In this document: piece after piece, positions 22,190 through 32,691 of the stretch | Numbering within the stretch: the stretch's first letter is position 1 | Layout: each line of letters starts with the position of its first letter | Assembly: GCA_963662175.1 (NCBI GenBank) | Contig: OY759215.1 | Coordinates: 45,153,213-45,217,212, forward strand | Source: Aradus depressus | Taxonomy: Eukaryota > Arthropoda > Insecta > Hemiptera > Aradidae | Direction: 5' to 3' | DNA length: 64,000 nt | The notes under the pieces: model-generated | The model's input: the letters and a program-made list of their open reading frames with translations, nothing else | The model's database searches: none | What the model was told of the DNA's origin: nothing | Translations under genes and position numbers: made by a program

Positions 22190-22386
22190 TGGTTTGGGGG
22201 CCATGGTGGCCGTGCGGGCTAGAGCGTAGGGCTTTGGTCGCATAGTCTCACCATGGTTTGTGGGTTCGAATCCCGTCCGGGAGTGAGTTTTATTTCGTAG
22301 ATAGAACTCCCTCCCGGGGCCATGGATGTCGTAAATAACTAGATAACACATTGACATGGCTAATATGCACCGTACATAAAGCAAAA
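22190..22386 (+). mobile_element. SINE2, tRNA-derived
   Basis: The head ggccatggtggccgtgcggg, a long variable region and B box ggttcgaatcccgtccggg resemble a type II (Ser/Leu-like) tRNA. The following body (gagtgagttttatttcgtag, tgacatggctaatatgcacc) is shared with the reverse copy at 38810-38968, which marks it as a SINE and not a tRNA gene. Confidence 0.8.
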
Positions 22387-22840
22387 AATAAAAATAAATA
22401 ACATGGTAATAGGAAACGTCATAACAATTTATACATTAGGATAGCTTATAAATTAGATACATAAACAGATATTTACTCTTAGACTCTAACATACATGGGT
22501 TAGAATTAAGAATACTACTAAAAAATAAAATAAAATAATAAATAAATACTTGAAAATATGAGTACAAAAATAATATTATTATTATAATAAATAAAAATAA
22601 ATTAAATGATAATAAAAATACTGAGAGAAAAAACAAAGAGAAATGAAATAAATTAGTACATATAAATAATAAAAAATAATGATTAAAACGTAGATTCGAC
22701 GGACCTTAAAGAAGATATCTGGGGAGGAACTCTGCCCCAAAAAAAAAAAAAAAAATGAAAACTACGTATCAAATAATGGTTATTTTATTATTTTTTAACA
22801 ATGAGAAAAAAATTCCGTGTCCGAATAGATGGTTTCCTTT
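22387..22840. other. Very AT-rich, no feature
   Basis: Low-complexity A/T sequence, poly(A) near 22740. No exon. Confidence 0.5.
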
Positions 22841-22844
22841 CCAC

Positions 22845-22925
22845 GGGTTGTAAAATAAAATATAGTCTGATCTCTCACAGATTTTATTGATATTTGTTAG
22901 CCGGCTTTCGAGGTTGCCTTTTTAT
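22845..22925 (-). repeat. Half of foldback family D
   Basis: Contains the family D words ttgtaaaataaaatatagtc and ctctcacagattttattgat, and on the minus strand GGCAACCTC-GAAA-GCCGGC-TA, i.e. the 3' half of the hammerhead motif. The CTGATGA half is cut off. Confidence 0.6.
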
Positions 22926-22949
22926 ATTATTTCATTTTACAACCTGTGA

Positions 22950-23445
22950 AATAATCACTTCACCTCTAATATAAACATTTTTAGTAAGTTTAAATTTTGT
23001 TGTTGTTTCTATTGTTACCATCCTTATCTATAATCCCCTTGGCTTATCGGCAGTACATGTAAATTCTGACTTGCTTAAGATTTGGTTATGGTAAGGTTCA
23101 GGAAAGTGCGGCACCTGTTAGAACTGTTGCCAGACTGACTCTATGCAGAACGGACGGACAGGTGTGGTCGTGGAGAGATTTAGAAAGCCAGTGTCCAGAG
23201 GTGGATCTGTCACAATAAATCTGGTGAGCATTGTACCGCCAGGGTAACGAGGATCTATTAGTTGCTCTTCACCCGACCCTCTGTCTGCTTTATGAGACCA
23301 TCTTGTGACGGATCTATGTCACACAGATCTGTCTTGTTAGCCAATTGAATTCAAATACCTCCTCGCCCGCCGTCTACAAACTCAAATTGACCACCATTTT
23401 ACTTCCTTAACCATTTTCAAAAGTTAAGGTGCATTATTAAATAAG
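22950..23445. other. No recognisable gene
   Basis: 23085-23400 is more balanced in GC than the rest and has no long open frame. It could be an old retroelement or a non-coding exon; nothing decides. Confidence 0.35.
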
Positions 23446-23449
23446 AAAA

Positions 23450-23720
23450 AATGGGCGGTGAATCAACTATATATTATATGTGTTTCCCCAGCACAAATTA
23501 CTGTTTCGCTCTCCCTCAAAAGCCAATCTACCATTTGAGCTAAAAATAAATATTTGACTTAGTGGCTTTTGAATTCTCTTAATAAATTTTGTATCGATTC
23601 ATTCATTACATTATTTGGGTATTTAAGTAGAGTTCCTTTCTCTGGTTTTCCCTTCCTTTTCGAGGAAAATCAGGAGGTCCATCCTTATAGGATTTTGAAC
23701 TTTTTTAATTTTATTTAATA
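23450..23720 (-). repeat. Dispersed repeat B
   Basis: gtgaatcaactatatatt, gtttccccagcacaaattac, aagccaatctaccatttgag and a distal block with aggtccatccttatagga. Broken off at the MITE-like element that follows. Confidence 0.6.
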
Positions 23721-23734
23721 ATGAATTTACAACT

Positions 23735-24129
23735 ATATATGAGGAGTTTGGAGCCAGAGCGGACCAACTGGTTGAAACTGAACAGGTAGAAAATGGCAAT
23801 TGAAAATTGAGTACATTTTGTTTATCTCAATAAATGGGCCCCAAATATTTATTTATATTTGAAACTTTAGAATAGTATTGGATGAGTGATCCCTTTTTGT
23901 GTTCTATAAAGTTTTTGAAGGCCGTATGATCCATTGTGACTTTGAAAATATATGCACAAAATACTTGTGGACTAAACTTAAAGTGCTGCTATCTATCACT
24001 GAAGTGAAGAAACTAAGTGATCCACACTGGTTTTGAAAAAGGGAACCTATGCCAACATCAGGATGGTAATATACTCATTTTCCGAAAAATTGTGGGTTGG
24101 TTCGCTCTGGCTCCAAACTCCTCATATAT
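23735..24129. mobile_element. MITE-like element with 34-bp terminal inverted repeats
   Basis: Ends atatatgaggagtttggagc.. and its reverse complement match over 34 bp with one mismatch. About 395 bp long, no open frame that fits a transposase. The high identity of the ends suggests a rather recent insertion. TA-rich at both outer ends, so a TA-type target is possible. Confidence 0.8.
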
Positions 24130-24179
24130 ATATATATAATATAATAAGCAAATGTGATGTACAATTGATATATTCCTTA

Positions 24180-24460
24180 TGTACACTTAGTTTACTTAGG
24201 CGCTATAACTTTATAACTAATCAGATCTAAATTAGCAAATGTGACTACTTCATTCCAAATTTCAAGTTCATAGCTAAAATCGTTTTCGCATTAGAGCGCT
24301 CACAACATTTCTATCATATACACATACAGACAACAACATCGAAAATGGTCAAAACATATTCAGGGGACCTTGAAACGTGAAATTCAATTGAAACTTCGAT
24401 CTCGAATTTTCGCACGATTATAATTCTCCCTTATACGATAGGTATAAGAAAGTTAAGAGA
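24180..24460 (+). repeat. Dispersed repeat G
   Basis: Blocks ggcgctataactttataact, ttccaaatttcaagttcata, gagcgctcacaacatttcta, and gaaacgtgaaattcaattga recur in the same order at 36070-36880 (two copies) and in reverse at 27540 and 53100. Confidence 0.6.
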
Positions 24461-24711
24461 AAAAATGATATGTAATAATTTTACAATTATGTCTACAACA
24501 AATTAGTCTTTAAAGAACGAATCTGACGAAATACAGACGAACCTTCCTTAATCCAAACCCAAAATTCCATTCATTTTACTCATGTCAAAAATCATTTAGG
24601 ATCCTTTTACTTCATTCCAGAACGATTGATATTCTACAAATAAATTCCTAATAATCTCATATAAGATCTATAAACCTTTGAAATTTCTTCTGACAGGAGA
24701 GGAGACTCTGT

Positions 24712-24900
24712 GACTCATATCCGGGCTTTAACTACGAGGTCATATCGCCTAATACCAGAGCTCTATTTCGTCGTTCTGGTAGACATGAGTCCGACTCAAC
24801 TATGGGAGCCCTAAATTTTAACTGCCCTATATTTTTATTCACTAGAATTGGAGTTTTTAACGAGTACCTGACATCGTACAGGCTCGGGAGCATCGCTTAA
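24712..24900 (-). mobile_element. SINE1, head missing
   Basis: Reads cgggctttaactacgaggtc, gacatgagtccgactc and tacaggctcgggagcatcgc in reverse SINE1 order and stops at cgcttaac. Confidence 0.8.
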
Positions 24901-25610
24901 CTTTCTTAGACTAAATATAATGTAGAAGTTTTGGACGCCTTTAAAATCGTCGATATTCGGAAATAGTATTTTGACAAATTGAAGGTATTTAAGCAATCAT
25001 GACTTTGTTCAGAGTTCAAAAAGCTGCTCGAACCCATGGCCTCTGAAACCCTTGCGTATGCAGACTGTTCTCCCACTTAACCTTAATTATTCATTATTTA
25101 TTTTAAAGGTGCAATAGAAACCTTTGTGAATACCAAGGAAAGACTTAAATTGTTGTACAAATGCCAAGGGGAAACTTCATTTGGCGAGGTCAGAAAGAAA
25201 CGGTTTACAGTGATTTCACAAACAAATAACTAGTGCAAAAAATTTACATCAGGAGACCTGAAGATACACAAAATCAATAGAAATGGTAGGAGAACTGCCT
25301 AAAGAAGAGACTAATTGTTACTATAATTTCTCTTAGTAGAAACAGGATAGTGCTTTTTCTAAATAAAATCTGCAGGTAGATAGTTATCAACTTGCAACAT
25401 ATAACTAGTTATTACTAACTTTAATAGTAATTACTTATTTATTTATTTTATTTTACTATAATTACTTTTTTAATGTTATTTATTCTTTAGTTACTTACCT
25501 ATTTATTTATTTTATTATTATTATTTTTTTAAACGTTACCTATTTATTTTTTATTTATTATTATTATTATTTATTTTATCTTCATTTTATATTTTTATTA
25601 TATGTTTTAT
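24901..25610. other. AT-rich, no recognisable gene
   Basis: The last 200 bases are T/A low-complexity sequence leading into the SINE1 target. Confidence 0.45.
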
Positions 25611-25625
25611 CTTTTTTTTTTTTTA

Positions 25626-25974
25626 GAGGGCGCCGGTAGCTCAGTGGTCAGCGTGCTTGACTTCTGAGCTCAAGAACGTGGGTTCAAAACCCGACCGAGG
25701 ACCTTAGTTTATTTTATCTGGGAGGTAAAATAAACTTAAGCACGCCGTCCTTCGGATGGGACGTTAAGCGATGGTCCCGAGCCTGTACGATGTCAGGTAC
25801 TCGTTAAAGACCCCTGCCCTAGGTGAATAAAAATTTAGGGTAGGCAAAATTTAGGACTCCCACAGTAGAGTCGGGCTCATGTCCACCAGAGTGACGAAAG
25901 AGCACTCTGGTAGTAGGCGATATGACCTCGTAGTTAAAGCCCGGGCATGAGTCATAAAACCTAAACCTAAACCT
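25626..25974 (+). mobile_element. SINE1, full length, best copy
   Basis: agggcgccggtagctcagtg, B-box-like gggttcaaaacccgacc, the complete body and tail cataaaacctaaacctaaac. Both sides carry c followed by a long T run, a probable target duplication. Close to the family consensus, so a young copy. Confidence 0.92.
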
Positions 25975-27150
25975 CTTTTTTTTTATTTTGTATTTATTTT
26001 ATTTTTTTCTCAAGAATTTCTTTGTTTATTATTATACATTTATCTTTTTAAAAAATGGGTCAAGTGCAAACTATACTTGCACAATTAGTGTTCCGTGCCA
26101 TCAGCTCCCCAATTATAAGGAAATAAACAATTAAATTGTTTATAACAATTGATCGCGTTAGAATTTTTCAATTCTATTAATTTTGGCTCAATCTACACCT
26201 AATTCTCAATGTTCATGATTTTTTTCAAATTTTTCTGAGCGATCCTTTTTGTGATAAGGTGGAAGAAAGCAATTTTTCAGCGTTTTCCCCGATTTTTTTT
26301 TTTAAATGCATAAAAAATACATTACATTTATTGTTGAATTTGTGCTTCAATAAGCTTTCTTTTAACACCTTACATAATGCTCTTGATTTTTTTTTTGTAT
26401 TTTTACATTTCCCAATTTACTCTCTAGAATTAACTCCCAGAATCAAAATTCAACTTTTTGTCTATAATACGACCACCACACTCTATCTCTGTGCTGTATT
26501 TCAAATTTTTACATCGAATAATTTCAGAGAAAAACGCCTGTGACAGACGGACGGACCGAAGTGATTCCATAAGTGTTCCGTCTTGATAATTTTGGCACGG
26601 AACACTAAAAATATTAAAAAATAGTTCATAGTATAATAAAATAAAAATGAACCATACAAAAAATTGTCCGTACTGACAATAGCTAGGAGAGAAATAAATG
26701 GTCCAACCATTTACCAGTGTCTAATGATGAAGAAGTGTATACTTTTTCTGTTCATTACACATTTTTATTTAAAACAAACATCTTTATCTATCTAAATTAC
26801 ATCTTTATTTATCGTAAATAATAAAATTATATTATATTATTATTATCATTGAAAAAAATTCTGATGATTTGTAACAGTAAACGAGGAAATTAACCTTGTC
26901 TTATTTTCTCAATTTTTAAAACCTTTTTGTTTTTGTTTATTTATTATTTTGTTTGTTTCGTTTCGTTTATTTGTTATATTTGTGTTCCGTATTTTGTTTG
27001 TGACTATTGTTTTTACTTATTTTAAAATTTCTGTGTTGCTGGGAGTTCTTCCTTCAGAATATGGATGCAACAACTGTCAATCATTTGTGCATTGCCCAGC
27101 ACTTCGGGCATAGAGCGGCATCAGGTGCCGAGCAAAAGAACGAATAAACG
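25975..27150. other. AT-rich, no recognisable gene
   Basis: Open frames at 26259-26543 and 26501-26710 lie on opposite strands in AT-rich sequence with poor coding character. Confidence 0.4.
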
Positions 27151-27167
27151 GGACCTGGTTTCATATT

Positions 27168-27527
27168 TTAAAATTGCGAGGTTTCCACTGTATTCAGTCG
27201 ATTTTTGAACTCTATGATTTTTGTTGTTTTGACTGGACTTGTCCTGGAGAAACCTGACTCAGATGAGAATGGCTCCGGAAGACGAGCCTCTTTGATTGAT
27301 TCACATGAAAGACAGTGACTCATCGTCCTTTCCATGTGCACTTCATATGTCAGCCGTAGATCTGTTGACGTCATATGTTGGCAGTTTGGGGAAGCAATCA
27401 GGGACAGGTCATCTGAATGTTTGCCCCGGGGCCCACTTATAAGCAACACTTTTGAAAATTGAAAGTTTAACACCAAGAAGAAAACATCGGTTTGGGTTCG
27501 AACTCCATTAAAAAAATGAAAGTTCAA
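27168..27527 (-). other. 119-residue open frame, possible exon, unknown
   Basis: A minus-strand frame in a region of clearly higher GC than its surroundings. The first 30 residues are doubtful. From about residue 33 (GPRGKHSDDLSLIAS on) it looks protein-like: polar, Ser/Thr-rich, with acidic patches, and it has an acceptor-like cttataag just before that point (about 27435). No domain, signal peptide or membrane segment. It ends in an in-frame stop 20 residues after a Lys-rich stretch. It could be a terminal exon of an unknown minus-strand gene or a retroelement piece. Confidence 0.25.
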
Positions 27528-27539
27528 ATGTTTACTTTA

Positions 27540-27760
27540 CCTACAGTATAAGATAGTATTGTAATCGTGCAAAAATCGGAAAACGAATTCTCAATGATAT
27601 TTTACGTTTTAACGTTCTCTGAACAATTTTGACGATGATGTCTGTCTGGGTATATGTGAATAGATATTTGTTAGCGCCCTAACTCAAAAACGATTGTAGC
27701 TTTGAATTTGAAATTTGAAATGAAGATGTAAATTAAATAGTGACTTTTTAGTTCAACCTT
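27540..27760 (-). repeat. Dispersed repeat G
   Basis: Reverse order of repeat G blocks: attctcaatgatattttacg, gttagcgccctaactcaaaa, aatttgaaatttgaaatgaa. Confidence 0.5.
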
Positions 27761-27777
27761 ATGTTTGTTTGACTTTA

Positions 27778-28015
27778 CTCATGGCTTTTAACTTCGAGGA
27801 TTTATCGCCTACTACCAAAACGCTCTTTTGTCGCTTTGGTGGACATGACTCTACTATCCTACATTTTTCCTCCATCCATACACTGATAGAGCGATTTTTT
27901 ATTTTTACTTTTGGGATCAGGAGTTCGAAAACTTGAAATTCCGTTAAAAACTCGGCATCGAATTTCAGACCGATTACATAACTTTCCCTATACTTCGTAT
28001 AGCTGGGAAAGTAAA
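27778..28015 (-). repeat. SINE1 fragment next to a repeat B fragment
   Basis: 27778-27870 has ggcttttaacttcgagg, atcgcctactaccaaa and ggtggacatgactctact (SINE1 in reverse). 27880-28015 has tgggatcaggagttcgaaaa and cttcgtatagctgggaaagt (repeat B 5' end in reverse). Confidence 0.6.
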
Positions 28016-28221
28016 AAGTCGATGAATGGCAATGTTCATACGTAATAAGATGCTGTGGAACGAGACTTATAGTAGTAGAATGATGAACAGTGTCATCATC
28101 AGTGGCACATAAGATGATATATTAGATAATGAGAAAATTGAGATATTATTATTAATTTATAATTATGATCTAATCAAAAATCTTTACGATTAAAAGTTAT
28201 AAAGAAAACTAAAAGGCACAC

Positions 28222-28266
28222 GGTGACCTGATGAAGGGACGAAGAACGTCTCGAAATGTCGTGAAA
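28222..28266 (+). ncRNA. Hammerhead-like motif, family E
   Basis: CTGATGA at 28228-28234, unpaired A, stem II GGGACG-AAGAA-CGTCTC (6 bp with one G-T pair), GAAA at 28253-28256, TG, then T28259 and cleavage-site C28260, giving the classical GUC triplet. Stem III would exist only between two molecules (AUGU pairing with itself through wobble pairs). Stem I starts GT/AC and then has a mismatch. A single copy, not in a foldback. Confidence 0.5.
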
Positions 28267-28426
28267 AAGACACTTCCGGAAAATATATAAAAAATTATTA
28301 ACTCAATATTATTTGAACTAAAAAATGTATCTATTCTACAAGAATCTCTGTATTCATTTATATATTTTTTTTTTATATTAATTTCTTCAAATATTTATTT
28401 ATTCTTTTCTTTTTATTTTTAATATT

Positions 28427-28750
28427 GGTATGCGTGCTTGTCTTCTGAGCTCAAGAACGTGGGTTCGTAACCCGACCGAGGTCCTTAGTTTATTTTGTAT
28501 GGGAGGTAAAATAAACTTAAGCACGCCGTCCTTCGGATGGGACGTTAAGCGATGGTCCCGAGCCTGTACGATGTCAGGTACTCGTTAAAGACCTAGGTGA
28601 TTAAAAATTTAGGGTAGGCAAAATTTAGGACTCCACACAGTAGAGTCGGGCTCATGTCCACCAGAGTGACCAAAGAGCGCTCTGGTAGTAGGCGATATGA
28701 CCTCGTAGTTAAAACCCGGGCATGAGTCATAATACCTAAACCTAAAACCT
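28427..28750 (+). mobile_element. SINE1, 5'-truncated, with 12-bp target duplication
   Basis: Starts at ggtatgcgtgcttgtcttct, i.e. about 20 bases into the tRNA head, so the A box is mostly lost. Perfect duplication atttttaatatt at 28415-28426 and 28751-28762. The truncation at the 5' end with an intact duplication is what incomplete target-primed reverse transcription leaves behind. Confidence 0.92.
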
Positions 28751-28989
28751 ATTTTTAATATTATTGTCAATTCTAATCACATGTGTGTCAGAATCTAAAA
28801 GTTAAAATTCTAGTCTGTTCATGTATCTTATTTATAGGCTATCTTAATGTACACATTCCAATGACGTCCTGCAACCATATTATGGTTTATATTAAGCATC
28901 CAAGCATTTTACATGAAATTTGTATTTTTGAAGTGTGCTCGGTTTATGAGACACATGCCTTTAACCGATCTAATATTTCGTTCTGAAAC

Positions 28990-29370
28990 CCATTTTTTTA
29001 GACGTTAGCTCGATTTTCGCGAAAATGATTCTATCAAAAATATGGTTTTTACCAAAAATTATGCTTATTACATTTCCAACCGCTAATGTGTACCTACCGA
29101 GATTTGAGATAAGACTTACAACTGAAGAGCTCCCCAAAGATTCTATTAAAAATATTACTAAGTAACGTTTAAATTGTAAACACATAGCAACATATTTTAA
29201 AATATGGTGTTATTATCGATAGTTTCTTATTTAAAAGGTTGGAAAAAATATATGTTTGTGATGTTGCCATTAAAGGATATTGTTATACCAACCACTTTTT
29301 TACAGATCAATCTCCCCATCTCTCTTCTCAAACTCATTCCATACTGTCAGTACTGGGTATATGAAAGTAA
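28990..29370 (+). repeat. Composite repeat J/H
   Basis: J block at 28990-29140 (atgattctatcaaaaatatg, ccaaaaattatgcttattac) followed by H block at 29200-29370 (gatattgttataccaaccac, ttccatactgtcagtactgg). The same J then H order occurs at 40650-41220 and 53330-53901. Confidence 0.5.
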
Positions 29371-29374
29371 TGTG

Positions 29375-29890
29375 TTGGTGTCAGTGTAACTGTTTAGAGT
29401 GACCCAAAGAAGGTACGTGAAAGTGTCCCGAAATATTGTCAAAGTCACACAAACTTTTACCAAAGTTTTGATGAACTCCTTGACACTGTAACCCCAAGAA
29501 TTACATTGACTCCTCAAGGAGATTGGACATGACTAACTTTGTGAAGGTACGTTGCTTCGGGCGGTGTGTGAGTCGACGTAGGTAGGTATCTCCTGGAACT
29601 GCCAATGAGACGTACATTAAACTGTTGAAGGATATTTTGGTAATCAGTAGCGTGTCAGACCCTTGTTACACGTATGTAATAATTATAATATAATATAATT
29701 AATTACAATTAAAACAAAAATAATAAATATTAAAATTAAATATTACCACATTTCCTGTAGAAATTGTAGCTGGTCTTCTACTAAATTTTGATTTCTACAA
29801 TAGTTTCCGGAAAAATAAATAAAATTTATATATAAAAAATAACGAGAGTTCAAGACGTGCAATTTTGAATAAAGTGCATATATTTAAAAA
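29375..29890. other. No recognisable feature
   Basis: No trusted exon. The word gtgtcccgaaatattgtcaa (29426) resembles part of the palindrome at 34471-34680. Confidence 0.4.
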
Positions 29891-29898
29891 AAAATTCA

Positions 29899-30074
29899 AT
29901 TAATAAATAAAACAAACTTATTTTTGACCATTTTACCATCGTCAGGTCTAGTTCATAACTAGTTCATAACTAGACCTGACGATGGTATAAAGCCGAAACC
30001 GGTAGTTATATATGTATATATATCTTTAGTGGAATAGACAATATTTCAAAAATAAGTTTGTTTTATTTATTTAT
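29899..30074. mobile_element. Foldback element, family F, with one hammerhead motif
   Basis: Outer arms aattaataaataaaacaaac..ttga at left and its reverse complement ending at 30074. The right arm carries a complete hammerhead-like motif (29971-30010); the left arm has CTGACGA on the minus strand but lost the rest. Centre has the tandem word agttcataact twice. Confidence 0.65.
29971..30010 (+). ncRNA. Hammerhead-like ribozyme motif, family F
   Basis: CTGACGA at 29976-29982, unpaired T, stem II GGT-ATAAA-GCC, GAAA at 29995-29998 reading on to CCGG, T30003 and cleavage-site A30004. With its flanks stem III is the palindrome ACCGGU. Stem I begins GTT/GAC (3 bp with one G-U pair). The variable core position is C here (CTGACGA), which the hammerhead consensus allows. 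Confidence 0.6.
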
Positions 30075-30282
30075 TACAAGTTTCCACAATATGTCCGCGT
30101 TTCTCAACTTAGAAAAATTCAATTAACAAATTTTTCATTTGGATTTCTCCTAAAGATAATAATGAAAAGCGATCTTATAATATACTTATTATCGATCTTA
30201 ATAATTATTATTAATTTTGTTTATTTAATTATTATTTATATATTTTTTATTATGACAATTTACCTGAATTTTACCGAGAGTG

Positions 30283-30430
30283 CCGGGTAATAGATTTTTT
30301 TTTATCTGGAAGGTAAAAAAACCTTGAGTCCACGCGTTGTGAGGTGCTCGTTAAAGACCCCTACCCCAGGTAACTAAAACGGATAGGCACAATTGTGACT
30401 CCCATAGTAGAGTCGGGCTGTCCACAAACA
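30283..30430 (+). mobile_element. SINE1, internally deleted
   Basis: tttatctggaaggtaaaaaa, gtgctcgttaaagaccccta, gactcccatagtagagtcgg; head and 3' end missing. Confidence 0.7.
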
Positions 30431-30699
30431 AACCTGAATTTGTTTTCACGCGTTTAAATAGGTTCTACTCATTCTACACAAGGAATATGGGAAAACCAAC
30501 AATTAAATTTCCCAGGTAGACTTCATGGTAGCTATCGAGAATGATAAAGAGCGACTGGCCTTAGGCGAGCCTGTCGCTCAGGTGAATCATTGGCATGAGT
30601 ATTCATAACGTAACCTTGGTTGTCACTACGTACTTCAGGTATGGCTAGTGCCAACAATACCAATTTCTCTCTATCTCAACCGCAAAAAAAACTGTTAAT
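30431..30699. other. No recognisable feature
   Basis: A word gcgactggccttaggcgagc near 30550 looks like part of a structured repeat, but I find no second copy in this window. Confidence 0.35.
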
Positions 30700-31641
30700 T
30701 CGGACATATAAATTATATAAAGAGATTATATAGAGTAATGGGTTTGGATAGGATAAGGAAGGTCCTATAAGGTTGATTGGTGTTTGCAGTAGACATAGGA
30801 AATAAGGTCACCAAATCTAATTAATTAAATTATATAAAAAGAGTATATAGAGTATTGGGTTTGGTTAGGATAAGGAAGGTCCTATAAGGTTGATTGGTGT
30901 GCGCAGTAGACATAGGAAATAAGGTCACCAAATCTATTTAATATAAATTATATAAAAAGAGTATATAGAATATTGGGTTTGGATAGGATAAGGAAGGTTC
31001 TATAAGGTTGATTGGTGTTTGCAGTAGACATAGGAAATAAGGTCACCAAATCTAATTAATTAAATTATATAAAAAGAGTATATAGAGTATTGGGTTTGGT
31101 TAGGATAAGGAAGGTCCTATAAGGTTGATTGGTGTGCGCAGTAGACATAGGAAATAAGGTCACCAAATCTATTTAATATAAATTATATAAAAAGAGTATA
31201 TAGAGTATTGGGTTTGGATAGGATAAGGAAGGTCCTATAAGGTTGATTGGTGTTTGCAGTAGACATAGGAAATAAGGTCACCAAATCTATTTAATATAAA
31301 TTATATAAAAAGAGTATATAGAGTATTGGGTTTGGATAGGATAAGGAAGGTCCTATAAGGTTGATTGGTGTTTGCAGTAGACATAGGAAATAAGGTCACC
31401 AAATCTATTTAATATAAATTATATAAAAAGAGTATACAGAGTATTGGGTTTGGATAGGATAAGGAAGGTCCTATAAGGTTGATTGGTGTTTGCAGTAGAC
31501 ATGGGAAATAAGGTCACCAAATCTATTTAATATAAATTATATAAAAAGAGTATACAGAGTATTGGGTTTGGATAGGATAAGGAAGGTCCTATAAGGTTGA
31601 TTGGTGTTTGCAGTAGACATAGGAAATAAGGTCACCAAATG
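30700..31641 (+). repeat. Tandem array, 117/118-bp unit, 8 copies
   Basis: The word gggtttgg occurs at 30740, 30857, 30975, 31092, 31210, 31328, 31446 and 31564: spacing 117, 118, 117, 118, 118, 118, 118. Units 2 and 4 share ttggttagg and gtgtgcgcag; units 1, 3 and 5-8 have ttggatagg and gtgtttgcag. So an A-B-A-B dimer order is followed by four A-type units. Identity is very high, so the array is young or homogenised. The last unit ends at caccaaat. Confidence 0.95.
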
Positions 31642-32215
31642 ACCTAAGCAGGTCTAAGGCTGGATTAGTGGCGGATATCGAAATGGGATCAATCCATGGA
31701 TACCATCAGATATCATTGAATGAGTCTGTGGACCCCGGTGATCTTTGCCCCTCCCCAACCTACCCTGTTATTATCCTCGACTTACAGATACCTATCTACA
31801 CCTAATGATATTCCACGACCTTCACTTCCCCCCCCCCCCCCCCCCCCCCTTCCCCCCAATTAGCCAGCTCCCAAGCTTCCTTCGTATTGATTTGAGAATA
31901 TTCGTTTCTATTATTATTAGTTCGGTGCCCCACTTTGAATCATCTTTCTTCATTCAGCTCCAGATCGCCTTATATTGCTTCAACCCTGATGAAATCAGCC
32001 TCCTATCTATCTTATAAGATTTATATGATTAAATTCCAGTTCCAAAATTGGCTAATACCGTTTTTTGATCAGAGTGTTCATGATTGTAAGCTTGGGCCGT
32101 AAGCAGCAGTACATTTCAAATGTGTCATAATATTTATTTCCTACCTGATTTATATCATAACATGATAATATGATATGTCATAAAAATGTATTCATCAAGA
32201 TAATTTTTATAAATC
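31642..32215. other. No recognisable gene; poly(C) tract
   Basis: A C run of about 20 bases at 31829-31849. The open frame across it is low-complexity. Confidence 0.5.
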
Positions 32216-32219
32216 GATG

Positions 32220-32600
32220 AATCACTGCCAATGCACTTCCCCAGAATGAATTAATCAATTAACGTTTTGCTCCTCCTCCTTAAGCAGTCGACAGTTTGCT
32301 CTAATATTCAATAGTTGTCCTACATAAAGGTTCCTATATCCACATACTAAATTTCGTGTCGATAAATTCATTTTATTGGCAATTTTTAGAGATTTTTTGG
32401 GTTAAGCCTTCCTCCTAATCCTCTTCTTCTCTTTATTTGGCTGAAAACGATACATTCATTGTATTGGGAGTTATTGTGTTCATAGACATTCACACTGACA
32501 ACATTTTCTTTTTATATTTGTAACCTGGAGGATGAAGACTCCGCATCGAATTTTGACCGATTTAATTACTTTCCCCATACTTTTTATGTTTTTAACTCTT
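32220..32600 (-). repeat. Dispersed repeat B
   Basis: Minus-strand copy: aatgcacttccccagaatga, actaaatttcgtgtcgataa, attgggagttattgtgttca, and a decayed end near 32590. Confidence 0.6.
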
Positions 32601-32691
32601 AGGGTCGGACACACATGAAACTAGTAATAACAAAAGCAGTTTAAAATAAATAAATAAATACTAGAAGATAAATTAATACAACAATAATAAT

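Noticed and set aside
22190..22275. Possible tRNA-Ser/Leu gene
   Set aside because: The tRNA-like head continues into a body that is repeated at 38810-38968, so it is SINE2.
28070..28110. Minus-strand CTGATGATGACACTG as a hammerhead
   Set aside because: No GAAA follows stem II.
30700..31641. CRISPR-like array
   Set aside because: Units are contiguous 117/118-bp tandem copies without unique spacers, in a eukaryotic context.
31745..32017. 90-residue frame with a poly-Pro run
   Set aside because: The proline run is just the poly(C) tract; rest has no protein-like features.
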